Shown: positions 1-6,837 of the stretch, in pieces | Position numbering within the stretch: position 1 is the stretch's first letter | Layout: the number at the start of each line of letters is the position of its first letter | Assembly (NCBI GenBank): GCA_019637155.1 | Contig: JAHBWE010000015.1 | Coordinates: forward strand, 186,001-250,000 | DNA: 64,000 bases | DNA from: Labilithrix sp. | Lineage (GTDB): Bacteria; Myxococcota_A; Polyangia; Polyangiales; Polyangiaceae | Reading direction: 5' to 3' | Notes under the pieces: generated by a model | What the model saw: only the letters and a program-made list of their open reading frames with translations | Databases searched by the model: none | What the model was told of the DNA's origin: nothing | Position numbers and translations under genes: made by a program

Positions 1-97
1 CGTCGCGGCCGGCGCGGTGCTCTGGTTCACCGCGCCGAAGAAGCAGACCGGGTTCGAGTGGCACCCGTACGTCGGCGGCGTCGCGGGTCGCTTCTGA
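1..97 (+). CDS. C-terminal fragment of an unidentified protein
   Basis: Only the last 31 codons are inside the window, in the frame starting at base 2 and ending with TGA at 95-97. The tail begins with a short hydrophobic stretch (VAAGAVLWFTAP) and ends with PYVGGVAGRF. Such a hydrophobic segment followed by a short Gly-rich end is often seen at the C-terminus of myxobacterial membrane-anchored TPR or PEGA proteins, but the fragment is too short to assign. The next gene starts 12 bases downstream on the same strand, so they may be co-transcribed. Confidence 0.5.
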   Translation, partial: VAAGAVLWFTAPKKQTGFEWHPYVGGVAGRF

Positions 98-109
98 CGG
101 CATGAAGGC

Positions 110-838
110 ATGAAGGTCGAGCGCGCTTCGGTCTGGGCCGAGGCCGTCTTCCACGTGCTCGCCCACGTCGACGTGCCGTTCGCGTCGTCGTGCTTCGATC
201 CTGTGTATATTGCATGGATCCGGGAGCGCCTCGGACGCCCGGTCGAGACGCTCGCGCACGAGATGTTCGCGCTCACGCACGACACGTTCGCCCGCGCGCA
301 GGCGCTCGCGTGGGTCTTCGGCTCGGCGGACGAGAACCGACGCTGGAGCGATCGCGACCTCGACGAGATCGAGGTGCACGACGACGAGGCGCTCCACGTC
401 GCGCGCGCGGCGGGGGCGTTCGCGGAGGTGCTCCGCGCCACCGCGGAGCTCGAGATGCCCGATCTCGAGGCGCTGGCGCCGGCTCCGTTCGACGCGGCCG
501 CGCTCGAGCGCGCGCTCCACGCGGTGCTCCCCGCGGCGCCCGCGCTCGCCGGCTTCACCGTCGCGGTGACGCCGCCGCTCCCGCGCCGAGGCCGCGTCCA
601 CCGGCGCGTGATCTTCGCCGGGGTCCCCGGCGTCGCCGGCGCGACGAACGAGCACGTCGCGTGGCAAGCGGCGCACGAGGCGACCGTGGTCGAGGCGGCC
701 CGCGACCACGACGCGTTCCTCGCGGTGGAGCGCGAGGCGATCCAGCGCCTGCGCGCGCGCGCCGGCGCGGCCGGCCTCGCCGGCGCGCACGCGGCGTGGC
801 TCGCGACGCTGGACCTCCGCGCGCTCGGTCCGCTTTGA
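110..838 (+). CDS. Hypothetical protein, 242 aa
   Basis: I do not recognise this family. The protein is soluble in appearance, with no signal peptide or membrane segment, rich in Ala and Glu and probably mostly helical. The N-terminal third carries an aromatic and acidic pattern (DPVYIAWIRERLGRP, then ALTHDTFARAQALAWVFGS). The middle has a motif RRVIFAGVPGVAGATNEHVAWQAAHEATV in which the His/Glu residues could bind metal, though this is speculation. The ATG at 110 lies just after the preceding stop. Codon third positions are strongly G/C as in neighbouring genes, which supports real coding. It is followed by a lipoprotein gene after 30 bases. Confidence 0.7.
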   Translation: MKVERASVWAEAVFHVLAHVDVPFASSCFDPVYIAWIRERLGRPVETLAHEMFALTHDTFARAQALAWVFGSADENRRWSDRDLDEIEVHDDEALHVARAAGAFAEVLRATAELEMPDLEALAPAPFDAAALERALHAVLPAAPALAGFTVAVTPPLPRRGRVHRRVIFAGVPGVAGATNEHVAWQAAHEATVVEAARDHDAFLAVEREAIQRLRARAGAAGLAGAHAAWLATLDLRALGPL

Positions 839-868
839 GCGCGGCGACGCCTCTGCGATACTCGTCGG

Positions 869-1486
869 ATGTTTCGGCTTCGCAGCGTCGCGCTCGCGCT
901 CGCGCTGACCGCGTGCGGCGGCGCGATCGCCCCGACGTCGAGCGACGAGCCGGAGGCGACGCCGGCGACGCCGACGGAGAGCCCACCGTCACGCCCTTCC
1001 AAGCCGCCTTCCTCGCTTCCGCCGCCGCCGCCTCGCGTCGACCCGGCGCCTCCGTCGCCGTTCGCGCCGAGCGGCGAATGCGCGACGTACACGGCGGGCT
1101 CGGCGAGCCTCGGCGCGGGCGACTTCGGCTGCCAGGTCGTCACGCGCGAGGGCGCGTCGTTCCGGCACGTCACGACCGGCTCCGCCGGCGGCGCGGAGCT
1201 CGACGACGAGACGCTGGTCCTCTGGTGCGGAGAGGGCACGCGCGTCTTCTTCCAGGCGGCGCTGCGCTGCTTCCAGGGCAGCGGCGACTACACGATCGCG
1301 CCGGGCGACCTGAAGCTCGGCGACGAGCTGTCGAACCGGAGCTGCACGGTCTCGCTCCAGCTCGGGAGCGACCACGTTCGCGGGTTCATCTCCTGCGACG
1401 ACCCGCTCGACGATCCCACCGACATCTTCGCGCAGACGCTAGCGCCCGTGGGCATCGGCTCCTTCATGCTGAAGCGCGCGTTCTGA
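869..1486 (+). CDS. Secreted lipoprotein, 205 aa, unknown function
   Basis: The N-terminus MFRLRSVALALALTACGG is a lipoprotein signal peptide with lipobox LTAC (modified Cys at about residue 16). A Ser/Pro/Glu-rich linker of about 50 residues follows, with a run of prolines near residues 50-60. The remaining 140 residues form a small domain with several cysteines (for example GECATY, FGCQVV, LWCGEG, LRCFQG, NRSCTV, FISCDD) that probably form disulfides outside the cytoplasm. I do not recognise the domain. Its last 48 bases overlap the convergent end of the radical SAM gene on the other strand (stop at 1439), so the two transcripts must be antisense at their 3' ends. Confidence 0.75.
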   Translation: MFRLRSVALALALTACGGAIAPTSSDEPEATPATPTESPPSRPSKPPSSLPPPPPRVDPAPPSPFAPSGECATYTAGSASLGAGDFGCQVVTREGASFRHVTTGSAGGAELDDETLVLWCGEGTRVFFQAALRCFQGSGDYTIAPGDLKLGDELSNRSCTVSLQLGSDHVRGFISCDDPLDDPTDIFAQTLAPVGIGSFMLKRAF

Positions 1487-3562
1487 GCGATCGCGGACGT
1501 AGACGACGGGGCCGAGCGCCCGGCGCGCGATCGCGCCGTCCGCGTCCTTGTCGACGACGACGAGCTGGCCGCCCGCCGGCGCGACGAGGCGGCCGCCGGG
1601 CGCGAGCGCTTCGAGCCACGCCGCGGGGATCGCGCCGACGTCGAAGCCGGCGACGACCTTCCGCGCGCCGCGCCAGAGCGCGACGTCGTGCGCGTCGCCC
1701 GCGACGACGTGCACGTTGCTCGGGCACTGCGCGCGCGCGACCGCGGAGAGGGTCGGGTCGATCTCGATCGTCGTCACCGCCCGCGCGACGCGCGCCGCCA
1801 GCGCGGCGCCGTAGCCGCTGCCGCCGCCGAGGTCGACGAGCTCGTCGTCCGCGCCGAGCTCGAGCGCGCGGAACGCGGCGGCGTAGGCGTGGAACGCGGA
1901 CACCGTCGCGAGCCCCGAGTCGTCGAGCGCGAGCGCGCGATCGCGATGCACCTCCGGCAGCGCGTCGATCGGGACGAACCGCTCGCGCGGCACCTCGACG
2001 AGCGCCCGCGCGACCGCGTCCTCCTCCGCGCCGTAGAGCTCCGCCCGCGCGGCCCGCGAGGCGCGCGCGAACGCGGCGTCGTCCTCGATCCGCGCCGGCT
2101 CCGCGTCATCGAGCAACGTCGACCAGAGTCGATCGAGGCCGAGCGTGCGCGCCTCCTTCTCCGGACGCACGAGGTCGATCTGCTCGGCGATCGCGCGGCG
2201 GAAGTAGTCGGGCGCGGGTCCGCCGTAGCAGAACGCCTTCGCGATGCCGGCGACGAGCGGACGAAACAGCTCGTGACGGAGCGCGAGGCAGCGGCGGAAG
2301 TCGAGGTCGTGCGAGGGATCGACCCACTCGGAGAGGAAGTCCTGATCGCCGTCGTGCCACCACGGGTAGCGCTTCACGCGCACGCCGGTGGACGCCTGCC
2401 AGTCCGCGAACTCCTCGTCGATCGGCGAGCCGGGGTAGAGCCGGAACGGATCGACGGAGAGGAAGCCGGTCGTCCCGCCGGGCCCGAGGAAGAGCCGCTC
2501 GAGGTACTTCACGGTGGTGCGGATCGACCGCTCCGTCTCGCCGGGGTGGCCCACGATGACGTTCGCGCCCCACGGCACGTCGAGCTCCCGCGCCCACCCC
2601 GCGACGCGCATCATCTGATCGAGGTAGTCCGAGAGGCGGCCGACCTTGCGGATGCGGCGGACCTGCTCCGGATCGCCCGACTCGAGGCCGAACCCGGGCG
2701 CCACGTTCGCGCGCGCCATCAGCGCGATGTCCTCGCGCTCGAGGAGGTCGATCCGGACGAGGAGCCAGACCTTGCGCGCGCGGATCGGCCGCGCCGCGAG
2801 CGCCTCGAGGAACGTGCGCCGCCACGCCGTCTTCATCCCGAAGAGCGCGTCGGCGATGAACAGCGTCCAGCGCGACAGATCGAGGAACCGATCGAGGCGG
2901 TGCATCTCCTCCACCGCCTGGAGCGGCTCGAGCGCGCGCCACGAGGTGTCTCGCTTCGCGCGTTCCATGCAGAATGCACAGTCGTAGGGACAGCCGCGCG
3001 AGAGGTAGATCTCGGCCTGCGCCGCGACGCTGCGCGCGACCGGCCGGTAGCGATCGAGGAGCGTCCAGTCGACGGGGGGCATCTTGCCGGGGTCCGCGAC
3101 CGCCTCGGGGCCGAGGACGCGGAGGAGCGGGCGCCGCCCGGTCTCGAGCGCGGACGCGAGGCGCGCCATCGGCCCCTCCCCGTCGCCGACGACGACGTAG
3201 TCGAACGCGGTCCCTTCGAAGTCGGCGGGGCGCGCGCTCGCGTGGTAGCCGCCGGTCACGAGCCAGGCCTTCGGGAGGAGCGCGCGGACGCGGCGCGCGA
3301 GCTCGACGACCTTGAGGTAGTCGTACGACGAGTAACACGCGATGCCGACGAGGTCGTAGCCCGGCGCGGTGAGGCGCGCGAGGTCGACCGGCCCGAACGC
3401 GCGCTCGATGTCGAGGTCGACGACGTCCACGTCGACGCCGGCGGCGGCCTTCATCGCGCTCGCCATCGCGAGGATCTGCGGCACGCCGAAGTTCGCGCCG
3501 CCGCCGAAGAGACCGCCCGGCCAGACGAGGAGCGCGCGCGGCCGGTCGCGGCGCGCGGTCAT
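1439..3562 (-). CDS. B12-binding radical SAM enzyme fused to a PCMT-like O-methyltransferase
   Basis: The 707-residue protein has three parts. Residues about 10-150 are a cobalamin-binding-type Rossmann fold (VGIACYSSYDYL, WLVTGGYHAS, YVVVGDGEGP). Residues about 180-430 are a radical SAM core with the cluster motif CPYDCAFC at C191, C195 and C198. Residues about 490-700 resemble protein-L-isoaspartate O-methyltransferase (PRERFVP, then the SAM-binding loop LVDLGGGSGYGAALAARVA and a TTIEIDP strand). Family knowledge: B12 radical SAM proteins often methylate unactivated carbons, while PCMT-type domains methylate Asp carboxylates. The ATG at 3562 overlaps the stop of the upstream PCL-repeat gene (ATGA), so they are translationally coupled. 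Inference: it modifies the PCL-repeat peptides. The reaction is unknown, and the B12 domain lacks an obvious DxHxxG motif. Confidence 0.85.
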   Translation of the reverse strand: MTARRDRPRALLVWPGGLFGGGANFGVPQILAMASAMKAAAGVDVDVVDLDIERAFGPVDLARLTAPGYDLVGIACYSSYDYLKVVELARRVRALLPKAWLVTGGYHASARPADFEGTAFDYVVVGDGEGPMARLASALETGRRPLLRVLGPEAVADPGKMPPVDWTLLDRYRPVARSVAAQAEIYLSRGCPYDCAFCMERAKRDTSWRALEPLQAVEEMHRLDRFLDLSRWTLFIADALFGMKTAWRRTFLEALAARPIRARKVWLLVRIDLLEREDIALMARANVAPGFGLESGDPEQVRRIRKVGRLSDYLDQMMRVAGWARELDVPWGANVIVGHPGETERSIRTTVKYLERLFLGPGGTTGFLSVDPFRLYPGSPIDEEFADWQASTGVRVKRYPWWHDGDQDFLSEWVDPSHDLDFRRCLALRHELFRPLVAGIAKAFCYGGPAPDYFRRAIAEQIDLVRPEKEARTLGLDRLWSTLLDDAEPARIEDDAAFARASRAARAELYGAEEDAVARALVEVPRERFVPIDALPEVHRDRALALDDSGLATVSAFHAYAAAFRALELGADDELVDLGGGSGYGAALAARVARAVTTIEIDPTLSAVARAQCPSNVHVVAGDAHDVALWRGARKVVAGFDVGAIPAAWLEALAPGGRLVAPAGGQLVVVDKDADGAIARRALGPVVYVRDRSERALQHEGADAHGR
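2968..2978. repeat. TGCA-N3-TGCA palindromic motif
   Basis: TGCAGAATGCA, in the radical SAM gene. This is one of five such spaced motifs in the window (see findings). Confidence 0.6.
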
Positions 3563-3951
3563 TTCTTGGTGCTGTCCGGCGGTCTCACCGGCGTCAGGCA
3601 CGGTTGCGGCCGCGGCGGCGGCGGGCCGGCGTCTTCCCGTTCCGGGTTCGCGACCGAGAGGCACGGGTGCGGCGCCGGCTCGGGCAACTTCATGGTCGTG
3701 CTGCCCGCGTCGACGGGGGGCTGCGGCGGCGGCGCGAGGCACGGCTGCGGCGCGGCGGCGGCGTCGGGCTTGTGGTCGATCGGCACCGCGAGGCACGGCC
3801 CCGGCGCGGCCTCGGGGTTGTAGTCGATCGGCACCGCGAGGCACGGCTCGGGCTTGTCCGCCGGCTCCTTCTGGCAGGCCACGCCCGCGAGCGCGGCGGC
3901 GATGAAGGACGCGCGGCGCGCGAGGATCTTGCTCTTTGCGTCGTCGCTCAT
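3559..3951 (-). CDS. PCL-repeat lipoprotein-like peptide 2 (candidate modified precursor)
   Basis: This 130-residue protein starts with a basic region and hydrophobic stretch (SKILARRASFIAAALAGVAC) that looks like a lipoprotein or twin-arginine-like signal with a Cys at 26. The remaining 104 residues are Pro/Ala/Asp-rich and carry five PCL motifs, with cysteines at 37, 53, 71, 97 and 118 (EPCLAVP, GPCLAVP, QPCLAPP, HPCLSVA, QPCLTPV). No other cysteine follows the signal. The N-terminus closely matches that of the second peptide at 5045-5443. It overlaps by ATGA both the SPASM radical SAM gene upstream and the B12 radical SAM gene downstream. A repeat-bearing small peptide locked between two radical SAM genes suggests a RiPP-type substrate, which is inference. 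It could instead be a plain structural lipoprotein. Confidence 0.8.
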   Translation of the reverse strand: MSDDAKSKILARRASFIAAALAGVACQKEPADKPEPCLAVPIDYNPEAAPGPCLAVPIDHKPDAAAAPQPCLAPPPQPPVDAGSTTMKLPEPAPHPCLSVANPEREDAGPPPPRPQPCLTPVRPPDSTKK

Positions 3952-5042
3952 CGGATCACCTCGAGCCGGATCGGCTTCTTCTTGCGCTCGTGCTCGAGGC
4001 GCGCGCCGAACTCGTCGTCGACGTGCTGCCAGACGAACGGGTCCGGTACGTCGCGCGCGCCGAGCACCCACTCCGAGGCCGCGCCGCAGCCGCCGCCGCA
4101 CGACGACGCGTGGCTGCAGCCGGCGCAGAACTCCGGGAGCGTCCGCTTGTAGTCGCGGACCTCGCTCCCGGTCACGATCGCGGCGACGTCGGTCTCGAGC
4201 ACGTCGCGATCGCCGCCGAGCGCCGATCCATGCAGAGTGCAATGACGGAGGCGGCCGTCGGGCCCGAGCGCGAACTCCTGGTACTTGGTCCCGATCGCGC
4301 AGGTGCCGAACTCGAGCGGCGCGAGCTCCTCGACCTCCACCGCGCACGGCGGCACCGGCATCGTGCAGGTGAAGCGCATCGGATCGTCCGCGAGCTTGGC
4401 GAACGGGATCGCCTGGCGGAACGCGACGAGGAGGTCGTCGCGCGAGGGCAGGAGCTCGGCGGCGTGGCGCGCGGCGTAGCCCGCCGGGCTGAAGCGCGAG
4501 AGCGCCATGTGGCGGACGCCGAGCGAGCGGAAGAGCGCGATGATCTCGCCGAGGCGCGCCGCGTTCTTCCGCGTGATGACGGTGCACCCGACGACGGGCA
4601 CGCCCGCGCGCTTCATCGCCGCGATGCCGGCGATCGTCTTGTCGAAGTGGCCCTTGCCGCCGACGTGCGCGTCGTGGAGCTCGGCGTTCGGGCCGTCGAG
4701 CGTGCATTGCACGTACGAGACCTGGTACGGCGCGAGCCGCGTCGCGATCGCGTCGTCGATGAGCCCGCCGTTCGAGATGATCTGGATGCCGACCTTCTGC
4801 GCGCGGACGAGGTCGAGCAGCTCGAAGATGTCCTTCCGCGCGAACGGCTCGCCGCCCGTGATCGTGACGTGGTCGACCTCGATCGCTGAGAGCACCTTCT
4901 CGACGCGCGCGTGGAGCTTCTTCTGCGCGCCCGCCTCCATCCCGGCGCCGTTGTCCTCGCGCCACGCGTTGTAGCAGTAGTCGCACTTCTGCTGGCAGTG
5001 CGCGGTGACCTCGATCGCGACGGAGTAGACCTTCGGCCGCAT
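3948..5042 (-). CDS. Radical SAM / SPASM-domain peptide-modifying enzyme
   Basis: The protein has 364 residues. A radical SAM core carries CQQKCDYC (C16, C20, C23) near the N-terminus and the SAM-binding GGEP motif (TITGGEPFARKD). The C-terminal SPASM region has the auxiliary-cluster cysteines: one in FGTCAIG, one in RLRHCTLHG after a PDG turn, and a CAGCSHASSCGGGC group at about 306-319. Family knowledge: SPASM proteins such as AlbA, PqqE and anaerobic sulfatase maturases modify peptides or proteins. The ATG at 5042 lies 2 bases after the stop of PCL peptide 1. A GTG at 5048 overlapping that stop is an alternative. Its stop overlaps the ATG of PCL peptide 2. The likely substrates are the two flanking peptides. 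Confidence 0.88.
   Translation of the reverse strand: MRPKVYSVAIEVTAHCQQKCDYCYNAWREDNGAGMEAGAQKKLHARVEKVLSAIEVDHVTITGGEPFARKDIFELLDLVRAQKVGIQIISNGGLIDDAIATRLAPYQVSYVQCTLDGPNAELHDAHVGGKGHFDKTIAGIAAMKRAGVPVVGCTVITRKNAARLGEIIALFRSLGVRHMALSRFSPAGYAARHAAELLPSRDDLLVAFRQAIPFAKLADDPMRFTCTMPVPPCAVEVEELAPLEFGTCAIGTKYQEFALGPDGRLRHCTLHGSALGGDRDVLETDVAAIVTGSEVRDYKRTLPEFCAGCSHASSCGGGCGAASEWVLGARDVPDPFVWQHVDDEFGARLEHERKKKPIRLEVIR
4231..4241. repeat. TGCA-N3-TGCA palindromic motif
   Basis: TGCAGAGTGCA, inside the SPASM gene. Confidence 0.6.
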
Positions 5043-5044
5043 CG

Positions 5045-5443
5045 TCACCCCGCGTCCGGAGGCGGGAGCGAGAGGCACGGCTGCGGGTTCGCGCCGTCGT
5101 CGCCCGCGTCGCGCGGCAGCGGCGGTGAGAGGCACGGCTGCGGGTTCGCGCCGTCGTCGCCCGCGTCGCGCGGCTCCACCGGCGGCTCGAGGCACGGGCG
5201 CGGGGAGAGGCACGGCTGCGGGTTCGTGGTCGGCGCGACGGAGAGGCACGGCTGCGGGTTCGGGTTCTTCCCGCCGCCGTCCGGCGACTGGCTCGGCTCG
5301 TCGGCGGTGCTCCCGCCGCATCCCTCGAGCCCGGCCACCGCGGTCGCCGCGACGCCGGCGAGCGCGGCCGCGACGAAGCGGGCGCGCCGCGCGAGGATCA
5401 GGCGTTTGGCTTCGTCGAGCGGCTTCTTCGGGTCGTCCCCCAT
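5045..5443 (-). CDS. PCL-repeat lipoprotein-like peptide 1 (candidate modified precursor)
   Basis: This 132-residue peptide is the first gene of the minus-strand cassette. The N-terminus (RLILARRARFVAAALAGVA) is nearly the same as in PCL peptide 2, and a Cys at 42 (AGLEGC) is a plausible lipidation site. The mature part holds five PCL motifs with cysteines at 66, 78, 84, 104 and 123, four of them in the exact word NPQPCLS. The last two repeats are separated by an identical Asp-rich spacer (RDAGDDGA) and are encoded by a tandem DNA duplication. I chose ATG 5443 over the upstream start at 5521 because homology with peptide 2 begins there. I do not recognise the family. A RiPP-like substrate role is inferred from the neighbouring radical SAM genes. 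Confidence 0.8.
   Translation of the reverse strand: MGDDPKKPLDEAKRLILARRARFVAAALAGVAATAVAGLEGCGGSTADEPSQSPDGGGKNPNPQPCLSVAPTTNPQPCLSPRPCLEPPVEPRDAGDDGANPQPCLSPPLPRDAGDDGANPQPCLSLPPPDAG
5070..5174. repeat. Tandem 48-bp repeat (57-bp period) in PCL peptide 1
   Basis: Bases 5070-5117 and 5127-5174 are identical over 48 bp, a 57-bp (19-codon) period. Each copy encodes the RDAGDDGA spacer plus NPQPCLS. A shorter core, GAGAGGCACGGCTGCGGGTT, recurs again near 5205 and 5240. This shows recent repeat expansion inside the candidate precursor. Confidence 0.9.
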
Positions 5444-5523
5444 CGCGGTTCTCGCATGATACCCGAAGCTCGGCCGGGCGCACGCTTCCGCCGCTCCGCA
5501 GCGCGTGCTACTGCGACGCATCG

Positions 5524-6837
5524 ATGCAGGATCTCCTCGTGTTTCGTCGCGTGCGGGCGATCGATCCGGCGCGCGGGCTCGACGCCGAGATCGACGTCGT
5601 CGTCGAGAAGCGGCTCATCACCCGGGCCGGGCCGCGCGCGGCCGAGCGGCTCGAGGCGGATCCGAGCCGCATGAAGGTCTTCGATGTCGCAGGGGCGCTA
5701 CTCTTCCCGGGGCTCGTCGACATCCACGCGCACCTCCGCGAGCCGGGTCAGGAGTACAAGGAGGACATCGCGAGCGGCCTCGCCGCCGCCGCCGCCGGCG
5801 GCTTCACCGACGTGTGCGCGATGCCGAACACGCGACCGGTGAACGACTCCCGCGCGGTGACGGAGCTCCTCATCCACAAGGCGCGGGCGATCGGCGGGAC
5901 GCGCCTCCACCCCATCGCCGCGATCACGATCGGCCAGAAGGGCGATCAGCTCACGGAGATGGCGGACTTGAAGGACGGCGGCGCGGTCGCGGTGAGCGAC
6001 GACGGCCGGTGCGTCACGCGGAGCGACGTCATGCGGCGCGCGCTCGAGTACGCGACGACGTTCGATCTTCCGCTCATCCAGCACGCCGAGGACCACGCGC
6101 TCACGGCGGGAGCGGAGATGCACGAGGGCGGCGTCTCGACGCGCCTCGGTCTCCGCGGCTGGCCGCGCGTCGCGGAGGACGTCATCGTCGCGCGCGACGT
6201 CATCCTCGCGGAGTACGTGAAGGCGAAGTACCACGTCGCGCACCTCTCCACGCTCGGCGCGGTCCGCATCCTCCGCGAGGCGAAGTCGCGCGGCATCACG
6301 GTGACGGCGGAGGTGACGCCGCACCACCTCCTCCTGACCGATCAGAAACTGATCGGCTACGACACCGCCTGCAAGGTGAACCCCCCGCTCCGCGAGGACG
6401 CCGACCTCCTCGCGCTCCGCGAGGCGCTCGCCGACGGCACGATCGACTGCATCGCGACCGATCACGCGCCGCACTCGCCGCTCGAGAAGGACTGCCCGAT
6501 CGACGAAGCCGCGCCCGGGATGATCGGCCTCGAGCTGTGCCTGCCGCTCATGCTCGGCCTCGTCGACAAGGGGATCCTCCCCATCGCGCGGCTCGTCGAC
6601 GCGCTGACGCGTGCGCCGGCGAAGGTCGTCGGCATCGGCGCGCCCACGATCGCGGAGGGCGCGCCGGCGAACCTGTGCTTCGTCGATCCGGCGCGACAGT
6701 GGCGCGTCGATCCGGAGCGCCTCCGCACGAAGAGCAAGAACACGCCGTTCCTCGGCCACACGATGAAGGGGCTCGTGCTCGCGACGGTCGTGAACGGCGG
6801 CGTCGCGTTCGAGCACCACGATCCGAAAGCATCATGA
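5524..6837 (+). CDS. pyrC: Dihydroorotase (class I)
   Basis: The 437-residue amidohydrolase interconverts carbamoyl-aspartate and dihydroorotate in pyrimidine synthesis. The metal-binding signature DIHAHLREPGQ follows FPGLV at about residues 60-75. Downstream are the family blocks MPNTRPVND, HAED, VAHLST, and ATDHAPHSPLEKD, the last carrying the catalytic Asp. Length and order match class I (long) dihydroorotases. ATG 5524 starts the protein just after an 80-bp gap that also holds the divergent promoter of the PCL cassette. Its stop overlaps carA by ATGA, so the two pyrimidine genes are translationally coupled. Confidence 0.95.
   Translation: MQDLLVFRRVRAIDPARGLDAEIDVVVEKRLITRAGPRAAERLEADPSRMKVFDVAGALLFPGLVDIHAHLREPGQEYKEDIASGLAAAAAGGFTDVCAMPNTRPVNDSRAVTELLIHKARAIGGTRLHPIAAITIGQKGDQLTEMADLKDGGAVAVSDDGRCVTRSDVMRRALEYATTFDLPLIQHAEDHALTAGAEMHEGGVSTRLGLRGWPRVAEDVIVARDVILAEYVKAKYHVAHLSTLGAVRILREAKSRGITVTAEVTPHHLLLTDQKLIGYDTACKVNPPLREDADLLALREALADGTIDCIATDHAPHSPLEKDCPIDEAAPGMIGLELCLPLMLGLVDKGILPIARLVDALTRAPAKVVGIGAPTIAEGAPANLCFVDPARQWRVDPERLRTKSKNTPFLGHTMKGLVLATVVNGGVAFEHHDPKAS

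Noticed and set aside
190..2559. Long Arg-rich open frame on the plus strand
   Set aside because: It runs antisense and out of frame over three better genes. Its translation is almost all Arg, Ala, Pro and Gly, typical of shadow frames in GC-rich DNA.
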